Under the pieces are notes generated by a model. The model did not search any database and was not told the origin of the DNA. It worked only from the letters and a program-made list of their open reading frames with translations. A stretch of 64,000 nt of DNA from Dendrosporobacter quercicolus. Its GTDB lineage: Bacteria > Bacillota > Negativicutes > DSM-1736 > Dendrosporobacteraceae. Within the stretch, counting starts at the first letter, position 1; each line of letters begins with the position of its first letter. Below are positions 48,660 through 57,604 of the stretch, one piece after another. A program made the position numbers and the translations under genes. The stretch lies in assembly GCF_900104455.1 (NCBI RefSeq), contig NZ_FNHB01000006.1, forward strand, positions 158,322 through 222,321, given 5' to 3'.

Positions 48660-49304
48660 GTGAAAAAAATAATTGCAGGAACGCTGGCAGTACTGCTGTT
48701 AAGCAGCGGGGCAGCGTTTGCCGGCCTCGATGATGATAAAGAATCAATCGCGGCCAGTTATGGCGATTACCGGCTGGTGATTGATACCGATAACCAGCTG
48801 TGGGCCGCAGCCGAATGGGAGACACGGGGAAAAGAGCGGGCTAAAGCCGCCTCTTATATGTACTCCTTTGCGCGGGAAGGCTTAAGAACGCAAATGGAAG
48901 TCCGTTTCGCCAATAACGGTTTGGTGCAGGCGCAGCGGTTTACGCCTGACGCCGCCGTCAAAATAAAGGATTTTAAGCTTTACTATCCTGAAGTTTACCG
49001 TCTCATCACCTCGGCGAAAGCTGAAGCTTTTGTCAGCAATGAGCAGGTCACCAGCCAGTTCCAGGAGCGGCAGTCGCCGCTGACGATGGGCGTTGTTGTT
49101 AAAGAAATGCCGGTAGGAACTAAAGGGTCCTACTATACGCTGCTGGCCTTTAATATTCAGGATGAAGGCCGGTTGGTCAAAGACAGCCGTTTTATCGATG
49201 AAAATACCGAAATACGGGAATTTACCATTGAAAGAACGTACCGGACAACGGTTAACGATGCTTTTGATTCAGGTGAATGGGAGCCGCTAAAAAACTTTTT
49301 TTAA
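48660..49304 (+). CDS. Exported protein of unknown function
   Basis: 214 residues from a GTG after TGGAGG. A signal peptide (KKIIAGTLAVLLLSSGAAFA) is probably cleaved after AFA. The mature part is soluble and hydrophilic, has no cysteine and matches no family I recognise. It may be periplasmic. The frame continues upstream without a ribosome binding site, so the start with the signal peptide is preferred. Confidence 0.7.
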   Translation: MKKIIAGTLAVLLLSSGAAFAGLDDDKESIAASYGDYRLVIDTDNQLWAAAEWETRGKERAKAASYMYSFAREGLRTQMEVRFANNGLVQAQRFTPDAAVKIKDFKLYYPEVYRLITSAKAEAFVSNEQVTSQFQERQSPLTMGVVVKEMPVGTKGSYYTLLAFNIQDEGRLVKDSRFIDENTEIREFTIERTYRTTVNDAFDSGEWEPLKNFF

Positions 49305-49365
49305 CAGTAACAGGGAGGCCGGCAGGCCTCCTGTATAACGTCCGCCGGCAGCGCGAGTCGAAGGT

Positions 49366-50139
49366 TTACGGTTGATGCTGGGCTAAAATGATGGGTTCGG
49401 CATTGGCTGCTTCAGCCTGCGCCGGCCTGATATAGCTTTTTTTGACCATCGCAGTGAGTACAACTGCCTGGCGTTGTTTGGCGGCAGTGAAATTTACATA
49501 AGGCGAGTTTAAGGACGGGGCGTTCGGCAGGCCGGCCAGCAGCGCCGCTTCAGCCAGGGATAATTCAGCCGGCGTTTTAGCAAAATAGCCGGCGGCAGCT
49601 TCACCAATGCCATACATTCCTGAGCCAAAATAGATGGAATTTAAGTACATTTCCAGTATTTCTTCCTTAGAATAGCGCAATTCCATATCAACAGCCAAAA
49701 TGAATTCTTCTATTTTGCGGCTGAGTGACCGCTCGGAGCTTAGAAATAAATTCTTTATCAGTTGCTGGGTGATTGTGCTGCCGCCTTCCTGAATGCGGCC
49801 TGTTTGGAGATTGACCAGCGTTGCTCGCAGGATTCCTTCAATATCAAAGCCGGCATGCTGATAAAAGCGGTTGTCCTCAACGGCAATGACGGCCTGCTGG
49901 ACGGTAAGGGGAATATCTTTTAACGGTATGTAGTTTTTGGTGGTCAGCTTGGCCTGCACGGCTTTTTTCAGGGCGATGATCCGGTAAGACCTGTCCAGCA
50001 GGGTGCTGGCTGCACCGGCGAATTCCTGTGATTTCGCCGCTGCAGGAAGATAGCTGCTAATCAGGTTTCCGCCGCCGGCCCATAAAAAACTGGCGGCAAA
50101 CAAAATAAGCAATGACAGCAGAAAATGACGTATATTCAT
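49366..50139 (-). CDS. mtgA: Monofunctional peptidoglycan glycosyltransferase (GT51)
   Basis: Polymerises lipid II into glycan strands. 257 residues: an N-terminal membrane anchor (about 4-22), then the GT51 domain with catalytic Glu in AVEDNRFYQHAGFD (near 95), GGSTITQQLIKN (near 123), RKIEEFILAVDMELRYSKEE and YLNSIYFGSGMYGI. No transpeptidase domain, so it differs from class A PBPs. CGAGGAGGT precedes the ATG. It is convergent with the exported-protein gene. Confidence 0.9.
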   Translation of the reverse strand: MNIRHFLLSLLILFAASFLWAGGGNLISSYLPAAAKSQEFAGAASTLLDRSYRIIALKKAVQAKLTTKNYIPLKDIPLTVQQAVIAVEDNRFYQHAGFDIEGILRATLVNLQTGRIQEGGSTITQQLIKNLFLSSERSLSRKIEEFILAVDMELRYSKEEILEMYLNSIYFGSGMYGIGEAAAGYFAKTPAELSLAEAALLAGLPNAPSLNSPYVNFTAAKQRQAVVLTAMVKKSYIRPAQAEAANAEPIILAQHQP

Positions 50140-50212
50140 TTAGACCTCCTCGCAAAAACGCTTAACCTTATTCTACTCCAGGCGGCGGGGTTTGACCAGT
50201 ACGGTGAATGAC

Positions 50213-50242
50213 GACATAGCCAAACAAACTCCGGCATAGAGT
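50213..50242 (+). promoter_or_regulatory. Weak sigma-E-like promoter before cwlD
   Basis: GACATAGC (50213-50220) and CATAGAGT (50235-50242) are 14 bases apart and partly fit the mother-cell sigma-E consensus. In Bacillus cwlD is sporulation-controlled. Match is partial. Confidence 0.3.
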
Positions 50243-50244
50243 AT

Positions 50245-50260
50245 ACTAGTACTTTATCAG
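50245..50260. repeat. Copy of the rpoB-leader element end
   Basis: ACTAGTACTTTATCAG is identical to the left end of the inverted-repeat element at 10949-10964. No inverted partner was seen nearby, so this is a solitary end. Confidence 0.7.
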
Positions 50261-50289
50261 GTACTGGATTTGGTGCTGGAGGGGATTGT

Positions 50290-51006
50290 ATGCGGGTAAT
50301 GTCAATTCGTGGTAAGCTGCTCCGTAAACTGGCGTTTTTGGGTATAGCGGCTGTGGCGGTAAATGTCCTGGCTTTGGAATTTTTTGCTGTAAGCGAACTT
50401 GATCAGGTCGATATGGCCAGGCTTAACGGCCGCAGTATTGTGATTGATCCGGGGCATGGCGGCATTGACAGCGGCGCCGAGCATCATGGCCTGACGGAAA
50501 AGGATATCACGCTTTCGGTGGCCGGCAAGCTGAGGAACGTTTTAGAAAGCCATGGCGCCAAAGTAAGCTTTACCCGGGATGGCGATACCGATTATTATAC
50601 CAAGGGCAAGGGCGGTAAAAGAAACGACCTGCTGCGGCGGGTGGAAATTATCGAAACCTCCGGGGCCGAACTGTTTATCAGTGTGCATTGCAATGCCGTC
50701 AAAGGCGCGCAATGGTTCGGGTCGCAGGTATTTTACAATCCCAAGGACGACCGCAATAAGCCGCTGGCCGAAGCCATGCAGCTGGGACTCAGAGAATATC
50801 CCCCCGGCAATAAACGCCAAGCCAAGCAGGACTTGCAAATTTTAATATTGAATTCAGTAAACATTCCCGGAGTACTGATTGAAACAGGCTACTTAACCAA
50901 TCCACGTGAAGCGGCTTTGCTGGCTGACCCGGATTATCAGCAGCAGCTGGCGGAGCAGATTGCCAAAGCGCTCGCGTATCATTTCAGCCAAGCTGTGGGA
51001 CGATAA
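50290..51006 (+). CDS. cwlD: N-acetylmuramoyl-L-alanine amidase CwlD
   Basis: Zinc amidase needed to make muramic-delta-lactam in spore cortex. 238 residues: a membrane anchor (about 13-30), then an Amidase_3 domain with zinc ligands in IDPGHGGIDSGA (His), GLTEKDITLSV (Glu) and SVHCNA (His), and catalytic Glu in VLIETGYLTN. GGAGGGGA precedes the ATG. It supports an endospore-forming host. It is followed by a LigB-like gene. Confidence 0.92.
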   Translation: MRVMSIRGKLLRKLAFLGIAAVAVNVLALEFFAVSELDQVDMARLNGRSIVIDPGHGGIDSGAEHHGLTEKDITLSVAGKLRNVLESHGAKVSFTRDGDTDYYTKGKGGKRNDLLRRVEIIETSGAELFISVHCNAVKGAQWFGSQVFYNPKDDRNKPLAEAMQLGLREYPPGNKRQAKQDLQILILNSVNIPGVLIETGYLTNPREAALLADPDYQQQLAEQIAKALAYHFSQAVGR

Positions 51007-51036
51007 CGTCAGATTGATTTGCCAAGGAGTGATCTT

Positions 51037-51855
51037 GTGAGAAAATTTATCGGCTGTGCTTTGATGCCTCATCCGCCAATCATGATCCCGGAAATCGGCA
51101 AGGCTGAACTGAGCAAAGTTCAGGCAACTGTTGATGCCGCCCTGCAAGCAGCAAAAATAATGAAAGAATATAATCCACAAACGATCATTGTCATAACTCC
51201 GCATGGCCCGGTCGTTGAAGATGCCGCCTGTATCAGTGTGCATCCGCGGTTAAAAGGCAATCTGGGCGATTTTGGCGCGCCGGAAATCTCCCTGGGCTTT
51301 GAGACCGACGGGCTGTTGGTCCGTCATATTTTAAAGCAGGCCAACCGTTTGGGCATTTATTTGCTTGAGTTTACGGATGAAGTCGCCAAAACCCGGCGGG
51401 TACCGCTGACCTTGGACTACGGGGCTATTATACCGCTGTATTATTTGCATAAAGCCGGATTTAAGGGCCAGCTGGTGCATTTATCGATGGGCGAGCTGCC
51501 TTACGAGGAAATGTATACCTTTGGCAAAGCCGTTCAGGCGGCTGTCAATTTCGTGGACAAGCGGGTGGCTGTCATTGCTTCCGGAGATTTGTCAACGGCA
51601 GACTGCCTGCGGGCAAAAGAGTTTGACCGGCAATTGCTGGCGGCGCTAAAGGCAGTAAGTGTCAAGGCCGTTTTTTCAATGGACCGTGAGCTGATCGCCG
51701 AAGCCGGAGGAGACGGACTACGACCGGTCTGTTTTTTACTTGGCCTGCTGGGCGGGATCGAAGTTACCGCCGAAATATTATCCTATGAAGAAGTGCGGGG
51801 AACCGGCCATGCGGTGGCGTTGTTTTTGCCTAAAGGAATCACTGCCGGTGAATAA
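51037..51855 (+). CDS. LigB-like extradiol-dioxygenase-fold protein (AmmeMemoRadiSam-associated)
   Basis: 272 residues of the class III extradiol dioxygenase-like fold: CALMPHPPIMIPEIGKAEL at the start, VITPHGPVVED, VIASGDLSTADCL and LSYEEVRGTGHAVALF near the end. In many Clostridia this domain is fused to or beside AMMECR1 and a radical SAM enzyme; neither is present nearby. The reaction is unknown. GTG start at 51037 after AAGGAG; the upstream extension is rejected. Confidence 0.8.
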   Translation: MRKFIGCALMPHPPIMIPEIGKAELSKVQATVDAALQAAKIMKEYNPQTIIVITPHGPVVEDAACISVHPRLKGNLGDFGAPEISLGFETDGLLVRHILKQANRLGIYLLEFTDEVAKTRRVPLTLDYGAIIPLYYLHKAGFKGQLVHLSMGELPYEEMYTFGKAVQAAVNFVDKRVAVIASGDLSTADCLRAKEFDRQLLAALKAVSVKAVFSMDRELIAEAGGDGLRPVCFLLGLLGGIEVTAEILSYEEVRGTGHAVALFLPKGITAGE

Positions 51856-51911
51856 TTCGTCCGGCCGGTAAAATGATGCAAGGCTGCCATAAAATTTTGT
51901 ATACAAATTTA

Positions 51912-51945
51912 TTGCAAGTTTATACATATATATTGTATAATTATT
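51912..51945 (+). promoter_or_regulatory. arg operon promoter with candidate ArgR box
   Basis: TTGCAA (51912-51917) and TATAAT (51936-51941) are 18 bases apart. The -10 lies inside TGTATAATTATTAATA, which resembles the AT-rich ARG-box dyad. The ten-mer TATAATTATT recurs at 56620-56629 before argF. ArgR repression by arginine is inferred. Confidence 0.5.
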
Positions 51946-52054
51946 AATAAGCACAGCGCTTAATTCCGGGCCTGTTTTCCCGGCGGGAGCAAAACTTTCG
52001 GGGCAGAATACCGGCTTAAAGACCAAGCGTTAGGAAAATAAGGAGGCATGTCAT

Positions 52055-53089
52055 TTGAAAGTCAGCATAGTCGGCGCAACGGGTTATACCGGAGAGGAAT
52101 TGCTGCGTATCCTTGCCGGACACCCGCAGGCGGAAATCATACATATTACTTCGGAAAGCCGGACGGGTGCGGCAATTGCCGGTATTTACCCTCATTTGAA
52201 CAGTTTTTATCAGCACACACTGGATAGTTTGCAGGATCTGGATAAGATTGCAGCCGCCAGCGATGCCGTGTTTATTGGACTGCCGCATGGTCACGCCATG
52301 GCGGCTGGAAAAATTTTAGCTGAAGCCGGCGTCAAGGTGATCGACTTAGGCGCCGATTATCGTTTTCGCGACAGCAAGGTTTATGAACAGTGGTATAAGG
52401 TTCCCCATGTCCATGCTGACGCCGGGGCGGTGTATGGTTTGACCGAACTCTACCGTGAGCAGGTCAAAGCAGCGGCAATTGTGGGTAATCCCGGTTGTTA
52501 TACCACCGCCAGTATTTTGGCGTTAGCGCCCTTGGTTAAGCGGGGGCTGATTGAGCTAAACAGTGTGATTATTGACGCTAAATCAGGGGTTTCAGGGGCC
52601 GGCCGGGGCTTAAGCCTCAATAGTCATTTCACCGAAATGTTTGAAAACCTGAAAGCCTATAATGTGGGCGGCCATCGCCATACGCCGGAAATTGAGCAGG
52701 CGTTGACGGACTTTGCCGGGCAGCCGCTGACAATTAGCTTTACACCGCATTTAATCCCGATGGCCCGCGGCATTCTCAGCACCTGCTATGCTTCCTTAAA
52801 AGCGGGAGTAACGCCGGAAGCGGTTGACGAAGCATTTCAGGCGCTATATGGCGGCGAATATTTTGTCCGCCTGTTGGGACGCGGCGCTTATCCGGCGACC
52901 AAGCAGACCCGGGGATCAAATTTCTGTGATCTGGGCTGGCATATTGATGAGCGGACCGGCCGGGTTATTGTGCTGTCGGCAATTGACAATCTGGTAAAAG
53001 GAGCGGCTGGCCAGGCTGTTCAGAATTTCAATGTAATGTTTGGCCTGGATGAGCGGACCGGACTGCTGCAGGCGCCGCTGTATCCTTAA
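52055..53089 (+). CDS. argC: N-acetyl-gamma-glutamyl-phosphate reductase
   Basis: NADPH-dependent reduction of N-acetylglutamyl phosphate, third step of arginine synthesis. 344 residues: NAD(P)-binding VGATGYTGEELLRIL at 6-20, catalytic Cys in GNPGCYTTAS (near 149), His in HRHTPEI. TTG start after AAGGAGG. It is the first gene of the arg operon. Confidence 0.96.
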   Translation: MKVSIVGATGYTGEELLRILAGHPQAEIIHITSESRTGAAIAGIYPHLNSFYQHTLDSLQDLDKIAAASDAVFIGLPHGHAMAAGKILAEAGVKVIDLGADYRFRDSKVYEQWYKVPHVHADAGAVYGLTELYREQVKAAAIVGNPGCYTTASILALAPLVKRGLIELNSVIIDAKSGVSGAGRGLSLNSHFTEMFENLKAYNVGGHRHTPEIEQALTDFAGQPLTISFTPHLIPMARGILSTCYASLKAGVTPEAVDEAFQALYGGEYFVRLLGRGAYPATKQTRGSNFCDLGWHIDERTGRVIVLSAIDNLVKGAAGQAVQNFNVMFGLDERTGLLQAPLYP

Positions 53090-53157
53090 AGCAAGGTTTC
53101 TGAAAGATAACATAAAAATGGATTGTTTGCGCTAAATCGAGTTGGAGGGAATTTAAG

Positions 53158-54360
53158 TTGAAAAAAATCAATGGTACGATAACCGCCCCTAAAGGATTCA
53201 AAGCGGCAGGGGTAAAAGCCGGAATAAAGAAAAGCGGCAAAGAAGATGTAGCAGTTATTTATAGCACCAGCCCGGCGGCGGCGGCCGGCGTGTTTACCCT
53301 GAATACCATGGCGGCGGCGCCGGTTATTGTATCGCGTCAGGTTGCCGAACTGGGCCGGGCGGCGGCTATTGTCGTCAATTCCGGCTGCGCCAATGCCTGC
53401 AACGGTCAGCAGGGGCTGGCCGACGCCCGGGAGATGGCGGCGGTTGCCGCCGGATTGCTGGGCATCCAGGCGGAGGAAGTCTTTGTGGCTTCAACCGGCA
53501 TCATTGGAGTAAATTTACCAATGGATAAACTGGCCGGCGGAATTAAAAAGGCAGTCGCCGAATTGGCGGAGGCGGGCGGCGTTAAGGCCAGTCAGGCCAT
53601 TTTGACCACCGATACATTTGCCAAATCCTGCGCGTATGAGTTTGCGCTGGGCGGCGTACCGGTGAGAATTGCCGGAATTGCCAAAGGATCGGGCATGATT
53701 CATCCCAATATGGCCACGATGCTTAGCTTTATTACCACCGACGCCGCAATTGACGCGTCGTTGTTAAAACAAGCGCTGACCGCTGCTGTTGATGTTTCTT
53801 TCAATATGGTTTCGGTTGACGGGGATACCAGCACCAACGATATGGTGGCGGTGCTGGCCAACGGAGTTGCGGGCAATCCGCTGATTTCGCAGGCTGACGG
53901 CAACTACCAAATTTTTGCCGCCGCCCTGCGACAGGTTTGCACCGAACTGGCGAAACTGGTCGCCAGAGACGGTGAAGGGGCGACAAAATTCCTGGAAATC
54001 ACGGTCCGGGGCGCGGCAAGTTTTGCCGAGGCCAAGCAGGCGGCGATGACAGTCGCCAAATCGCCGCTGGTTAAAACCGCCTTTTTCGGCCAGGACCCCA
54101 ATTGGGGCCGGATTATCTGCGCAATCGGCTATTCCGGTGCACAGGCTGCGCCGGAGAAAACGGCAATGGCCATTGGCAATATCCCCATCGTCGAGCAAGG
54201 CATGGGCATAAGCTACGATGAACAGGCATTGAAAGCAGTAATGGCTGAGCACGATATTACGGTAACTGTGGACTTAGGAGCAGGGACGGCCGAAGCAACC
54301 GTGTGGAGCTGCGATTTTTCTTATGAATATGTCAAAATCAACGGGGAATATCATACCTGA
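53158..54360 (+). CDS. argJ: Bifunctional glutamate N-acetyltransferase/ornithine acetyltransferase
   Basis: Moves the acetyl group from N-acetylornithine to glutamate, so the pathway is cyclic; bifunctional forms also use acetyl-CoA. 400 residues. The autocleavage site, before Thr in MIHPNMATMLSF (near residue 187), yields the active nucleophile. GCANACNGQQGLADA and DPNWGRIICAIGYSG are family motifs. TTG start after TTGGAGGG. No separate argA or argE is seen in the window, consistent with recycling by ArgJ. Confidence 0.96.
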   Translation: MKKINGTITAPKGFKAAGVKAGIKKSGKEDVAVIYSTSPAAAAGVFTLNTMAAAPVIVSRQVAELGRAAAIVVNSGCANACNGQQGLADAREMAAVAAGLLGIQAEEVFVASTGIIGVNLPMDKLAGGIKKAVAELAEAGGVKASQAILTTDTFAKSCAYEFALGGVPVRIAGIAKGSGMIHPNMATMLSFITTDAAIDASLLKQALTAAVDVSFNMVSVDGDTSTNDMVAVLANGVAGNPLISQADGNYQIFAAALRQVCTELAKLVARDGEGATKFLEITVRGAASFAEAKQAAMTVAKSPLVKTAFFGQDPNWGRIICAIGYSGAQAAPEKTAMAIGNIPIVEQGMGISYDEQALKAVMAEHDITVTVDLGAGTAEATVWSCDFSYEYVKINGEYHT

Positions 54361-54377
54361 CCGCCGGCGGCACTCGG

Positions 54378-54400
54378 ACACAGGGGCTTGTCCCCTGTGT
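54378..54400. other. Hairpin between argJ and argB
   Basis: ACACAGGGG (54378-54386) pairs with CCCCTGTGT (54392-54400), loop CTTGT. There is no T tract. It resembles an ACACAGGGG-type intergenic repeat. Confidence 0.5.
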
Positions 54401-54446
54401 TCATCCGTTAGCGGGAAGACTGAAAACATTGAAAAGGGTGGATTAC

Positions 54447-55334
54447 ATGACCTTTATGCCGGAACAAAAGGCGGCGGTGCTGATTGAGGCTTTGCCGTAC
54501 ATCCAAAGTTTCTATGGCAAAACCATTGTCATTAAGTATGGCGGCAATGCCATGATTAATGATCAATTAAAACATAAAGTGATTCAGGATATCATTTTAA
54601 TGAAATATGTGGGTATGCGGCCGGTGGTCGTACATGGCGGCGGACCGGAAATTACCGGCTTTTTAAAACAGATCGGCAAGCAGTCGGAGTTTGTCAGCGG
54701 GCTGCGGGTGACTGACGCTGAAACGGTGGCCGTAGCCGAAATGGTGCTGGTGGGAAAAATCAATTCGGAAATAGTCGCTCTTCTGAATCGACGGGGCGCC
54801 AAGGCGGTTGGGTTAAGCGGCAAAGACGCCGATCTCATTAAAGCCCGGAAGCACCTGGCGGAGGTTTACGAGCAGGGTGAAATCCGCAAAGTGGATATCG
54901 GTTTTGTCGGTGACGTGGTCAAAATTAATACGGCCATCTTAACAACACTGCTGGCCCAGGATTATATTCCGGTCATTGCGCCGATCGGCGTCGGCGATCA
55001 TAACGAAAGCTATAATATCAACGCCGACTATGTAGCCGGGGAAATTGCCGGGGCGCTGGAGGCGGAAAAACTGCTGCTGCTGACCGATGTTGAAGGGATT
55101 TACCGGGATTATCAGGATAAAGACAGCTTTATTTCCACCCTGACGCTGGCTGAGGCCCGCGAAATGATTTTGGCCGGCAATATCGACGGCGGAATGATTC
55201 CCAAGGTGGAGGCCTGTGTGCGGGCCTTAACCGGCGGAGCCAATAAAACGCACATCATCGATGGCCGTCAGTCGCATTCGCTGCTGCTGGAAGTATTTAC
55301 GGCCGAAGGAATTGGTACCGAAGTGGTAAAATAG
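54447..55334 (+). CDS. argB: Acetylglutamate kinase
   Basis: Phosphorylates N-acetylglutamate. 295 residues: IVIKYGGNAM near 28-37, VVVHGGGPEITGFL near 63-76, GFVGDVVKINTAIL and NADYVAGEIAGALEAEKLLLL. The N-terminal helix fits the arginine-sensitive hexameric type, so feedback inhibition by arginine is likely (inference). The ATG at 54447 follows AAAGGGTGG; a TTG at 54429 lacks this spacing. Confidence 0.96.
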   Translation: MTFMPEQKAAVLIEALPYIQSFYGKTIVIKYGGNAMINDQLKHKVIQDIILMKYVGMRPVVVHGGGPEITGFLKQIGKQSEFVSGLRVTDAETVAVAEMVLVGKINSEIVALLNRRGAKAVGLSGKDADLIKARKHLAEVYEQGEIRKVDIGFVGDVVKINTAILTTLLAQDYIPVIAPIGVGDHNESYNINADYVAGEIAGALEAEKLLLLTDVEGIYRDYQDKDSFISTLTLAEAREMILAGNIDGGMIPKVEACVRALTGGANKTHIIDGRQSHSLLLEVFTAEGIGTEVVK

Positions 55335-55345
55335 GAGGGCTGTTC

Positions 55346-56536
55346 ATGGAAAAAGAAGAGATTTTTAAAATTGATCAAGAGCACTATATGCCGGTATTTT
55401 CCCGCTATCCTTTGGTGCTCACCCGGGGTGAAGGGCCTTATGTCTATGATATAGACGGAAAAAAATATATTGACTTTTTAGCCGGCATTGCCGTGAATGT
55501 TCTGGGGCACGCCCATCCTAAGCTGGTCAGGGCCATTGCCGGTCAGGCCGGTTCGCTTATCCATTGCTCCAATTTATATTATACCGAGGTTCAGGCTAAG
55601 CTGGTCAAGTCCCTGGCGGCCTTAAGCGGGCTGGACAAAGTATTTTTGGCCAACAGCGGTGCGGAAGCAAATGAAGGGGCCATTAAGCTGGCGCGCAAAT
55701 ACGGGAAAACTCTTGGTGCGGACAAAGTGGATATCATTACCGCCAGGGACGGCTTTCACGGCCGGACGCTGCTGACTTTGACGGCCACAGCCCAGCCTAA
55801 ATACCAGCAAGGGTACGAACCTCTGCCCGGCGGCTTTCACTATGCGCCTTACAATGATTTGCCGGCCTTGAAGGCCCTGGTTTCCGCCAAGACTTGCGCA
55901 GTCGTGCTTGAACCCATCCAGGGCGAAGGCGGCGTTAATATTCCGGATGCCGGTTATTTGGCCGGGGTGCGGCAGCTTTGTGACCAATACGGCGCTGTGC
56001 TGATCTTTGATGAAATTCAAACCGGTATGGGACGGACGGGAAAAATGTTCGCCTACGAGCACTCCGGTATCAAACCGGATATCGTCACTTTGGCCAAAGG
56101 ACTGGCCGGCGGAGTGCCTGCCGGTGCTTTTATCGCCAGCAATAAAGTGGCGGCCGCTTTTGCAGCGGGCGACCACGGCTCTACCTTTGGCGGCAATCCG
56201 CTGGCTTGCGCCGCCGCCAACGCTGTGCTGGAAATTATCGCCGCCGAAGATCTGGTTGGCAATGCCGGGAGGATCGGTCAGTATATGCTGGCCGGGCTGG
56301 AAGGCCTTCGGCAAAAATATCCCCGCCTGATCAGCGCTGTGCGGGGGCAGGGTCTGATGCTGGGAGTAAAGCTGACCAGGCCGGGCCGGGATATTGTCAA
56401 TCAATGCCTGGAACACGGCGCTATTATCAACTGTACAGCAGGGGATGTGCTGCGCTTTGTTCCGCCGCTGAATGTTACCGGGGCGCATGTAGACGAAGTC
56501 ATCGCTATTTTAGATAAAGTCCTGGCGCGGGATTAG
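55346..56536 (+). CDS. argD: Acetylornithine aminotransferase
   Basis: PLP-dependent transfer of an amino group to N-acetylglutamate semialdehyde. 396 residues: IDFLAGIAVNVLGHAHPKL near the N-terminus, GAEANEGAIKLARKYG, DEIQTGMGRTG, and the PLP lysine in TLAKGLAGGVPAGAF (near 251). AGGAGGGC precedes the ATG. Confidence 0.95.
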   Translation: MEKEEIFKIDQEHYMPVFSRYPLVLTRGEGPYVYDIDGKKYIDFLAGIAVNVLGHAHPKLVRAIAGQAGSLIHCSNLYYTEVQAKLVKSLAALSGLDKVFLANSGAEANEGAIKLARKYGKTLGADKVDIITARDGFHGRTLLTLTATAQPKYQQGYEPLPGGFHYAPYNDLPALKALVSAKTCAVVLEPIQGEGGVNIPDAGYLAGVRQLCDQYGAVLIFDEIQTGMGRTGKMFAYEHSGIKPDIVTLAKGLAGGVPAGAFIASNKVAAAFAAGDHGSTFGGNPLACAAANAVLEIIAAEDLVGNAGRIGQYMLAGLEGLRQKYPRLISAVRGQGLMLGVKLTRPGRDIVNQCLEHGAIINCTAGDVLRFVPPLNVTGAHVDEVIAILDKVLARD

Positions 56537-56619
56537 AACCTCCTGCATCCTGCAGGGTTCAGGGGTACTGCCGGGAATAGAAAATAACAATTTCCTTAAA
56601 ATGAGAGGAATTTTCATGT

Positions 56620-56629
56620 TATAATTATT
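56620..56629 (+). promoter_or_regulatory. Candidate -10/ArgR site before argF
   Basis: TATAATTATT is identical to the core at 51936-51945. TATAAT could be a -10, but no good -35 is seen 17 bases upstream. It may be a second ArgR-controlled entry. Confidence 0.4.
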
Positions 56630-56650
56630 TTTATGTGGGGGTTTTAGGCA

Positions 56651-57604
56651 ATGAGCATGAAGGGGAAGGATTTACTATCGGTTCATGATCTGTCGCTGGC
56701 TGAAGTTGAGCAGATTTTACATTTGGCCCGGGAACTTAAAGCCAAGCAGAAGCGCGGTGAAGAGCATCATTTGCTAAAGGGCAAAACGCTGGGGATGATT
56801 TTTCAAAAGTCGTCAACCAGAACCAGAGTATCCTTTGAGGCCGGGATGTGGCAACTGGGCGGGATGGCCTTGTTTTTGTCAGCCAACGACCTGCAGATTG
56901 GCCGCGGCGAGCCGGTTAAGGATACGGCCAGGGTTTTGTCGCGTTATGTGGATGGCATTATGATCAGGACGTTTTCCCATGATGAAGTGATAGAACTGGC
57001 CAAGTATGCCGACATTCCGGTGATCAATGGTTTGACCGATTTGCTGCATCCCTGCCAGGCTCTTACCGATATTTTTACCGTGCTGGAATGCAAGGGCCGG
57101 CTTAAGGGGCTCAAAATGGCGTATATTGGCGACGGCAACAATATGGTAAACGCACTGCTGCATGCCTGCGCCAAAGTGGGGATGGACATTGCCGTGGCAA
57201 CTCCGGCCGGCTATGGTCCTCATGCCGGGGCTGTTGCAGAGGCCCAGGCGGATGCCGGGATTTCCGGCAGTAAGATTGTATTGGGTCATGACCCGCTGGC
57301 GGCCGCAGCTGACGCTGATGTCATTTATACGGATGTCTGGGCCAGTATGGGCCAGGAACAGGAACAGGCGGCCAGAGCGAAAATTTTTCAGGACTTTCAG
57401 GTGAACCGCGCACTGATGGACGCCGCCAAGCGCGATGCCATTGTTTTGCACTGCCTGCCGGCCCACCGGGGTGAGGAAATTACCGATGAGGTAATGGAAA
57501 GTGCTCAGTCGGTCATATTTGAAGAAGCTGAAAACCGCCTGCATGTACAAAAAGCGATTATGGCTTTAGTGATGGGCAATGAAAAAGGAGCTGTGAAAAA
57601 ATGA
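56651..57604 (+). CDS. argF: Ornithine carbamoyltransferase
   Basis: Makes citrulline from ornithine and carbamoyl phosphate. 317 residues: carbamoyl-phosphate site [10 protein letters not shown] near 57-66, HPCQALTD, and [11 protein letters not shown] with the ornithine-binding Cys. A second ATG lies two codons in. GGGGG precedes the first. The stop overlaps argG by four bases (ATGA). Confidence 0.95.
   Translation: MSMKGKDLLSVHDLSLAEVEQILHLARELKAKQKRGEEHHLLKGKTLGMIFQKSSTRTRVSFEAGMWQLGGMALFLSANDLQIGRGEPVKDTARVLSRYVDGIMIRTFSHDEVIELAKYADIPVINGLTDLLHPCQALTDIFTVLECKGRLKGLKMAYIGDGNNMVNALLHACAKVGMDIAVATPAGYGPHAGAVAEAQADAGISGSKIVLGHDPLAAAADADVIYTDVWASMGQEQEQAARAKIFQDFQVNRALMDAAKRDAIVLHCLPAHRGEEITDEVMESAQSVIFEEAENRLHVQKAIMALVMGNEKGAVKK

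Noticed and set aside
51856-52054. T-box riboswitch before argC
   Set aside because: No T-box sequence or specifier stem was seen; ArgR-type control fits better.
55622-56488. 288-codon minus-strand frame in argD
   Set aside because: Antisense shadow of an aminotransferase with clear PLP motifs.
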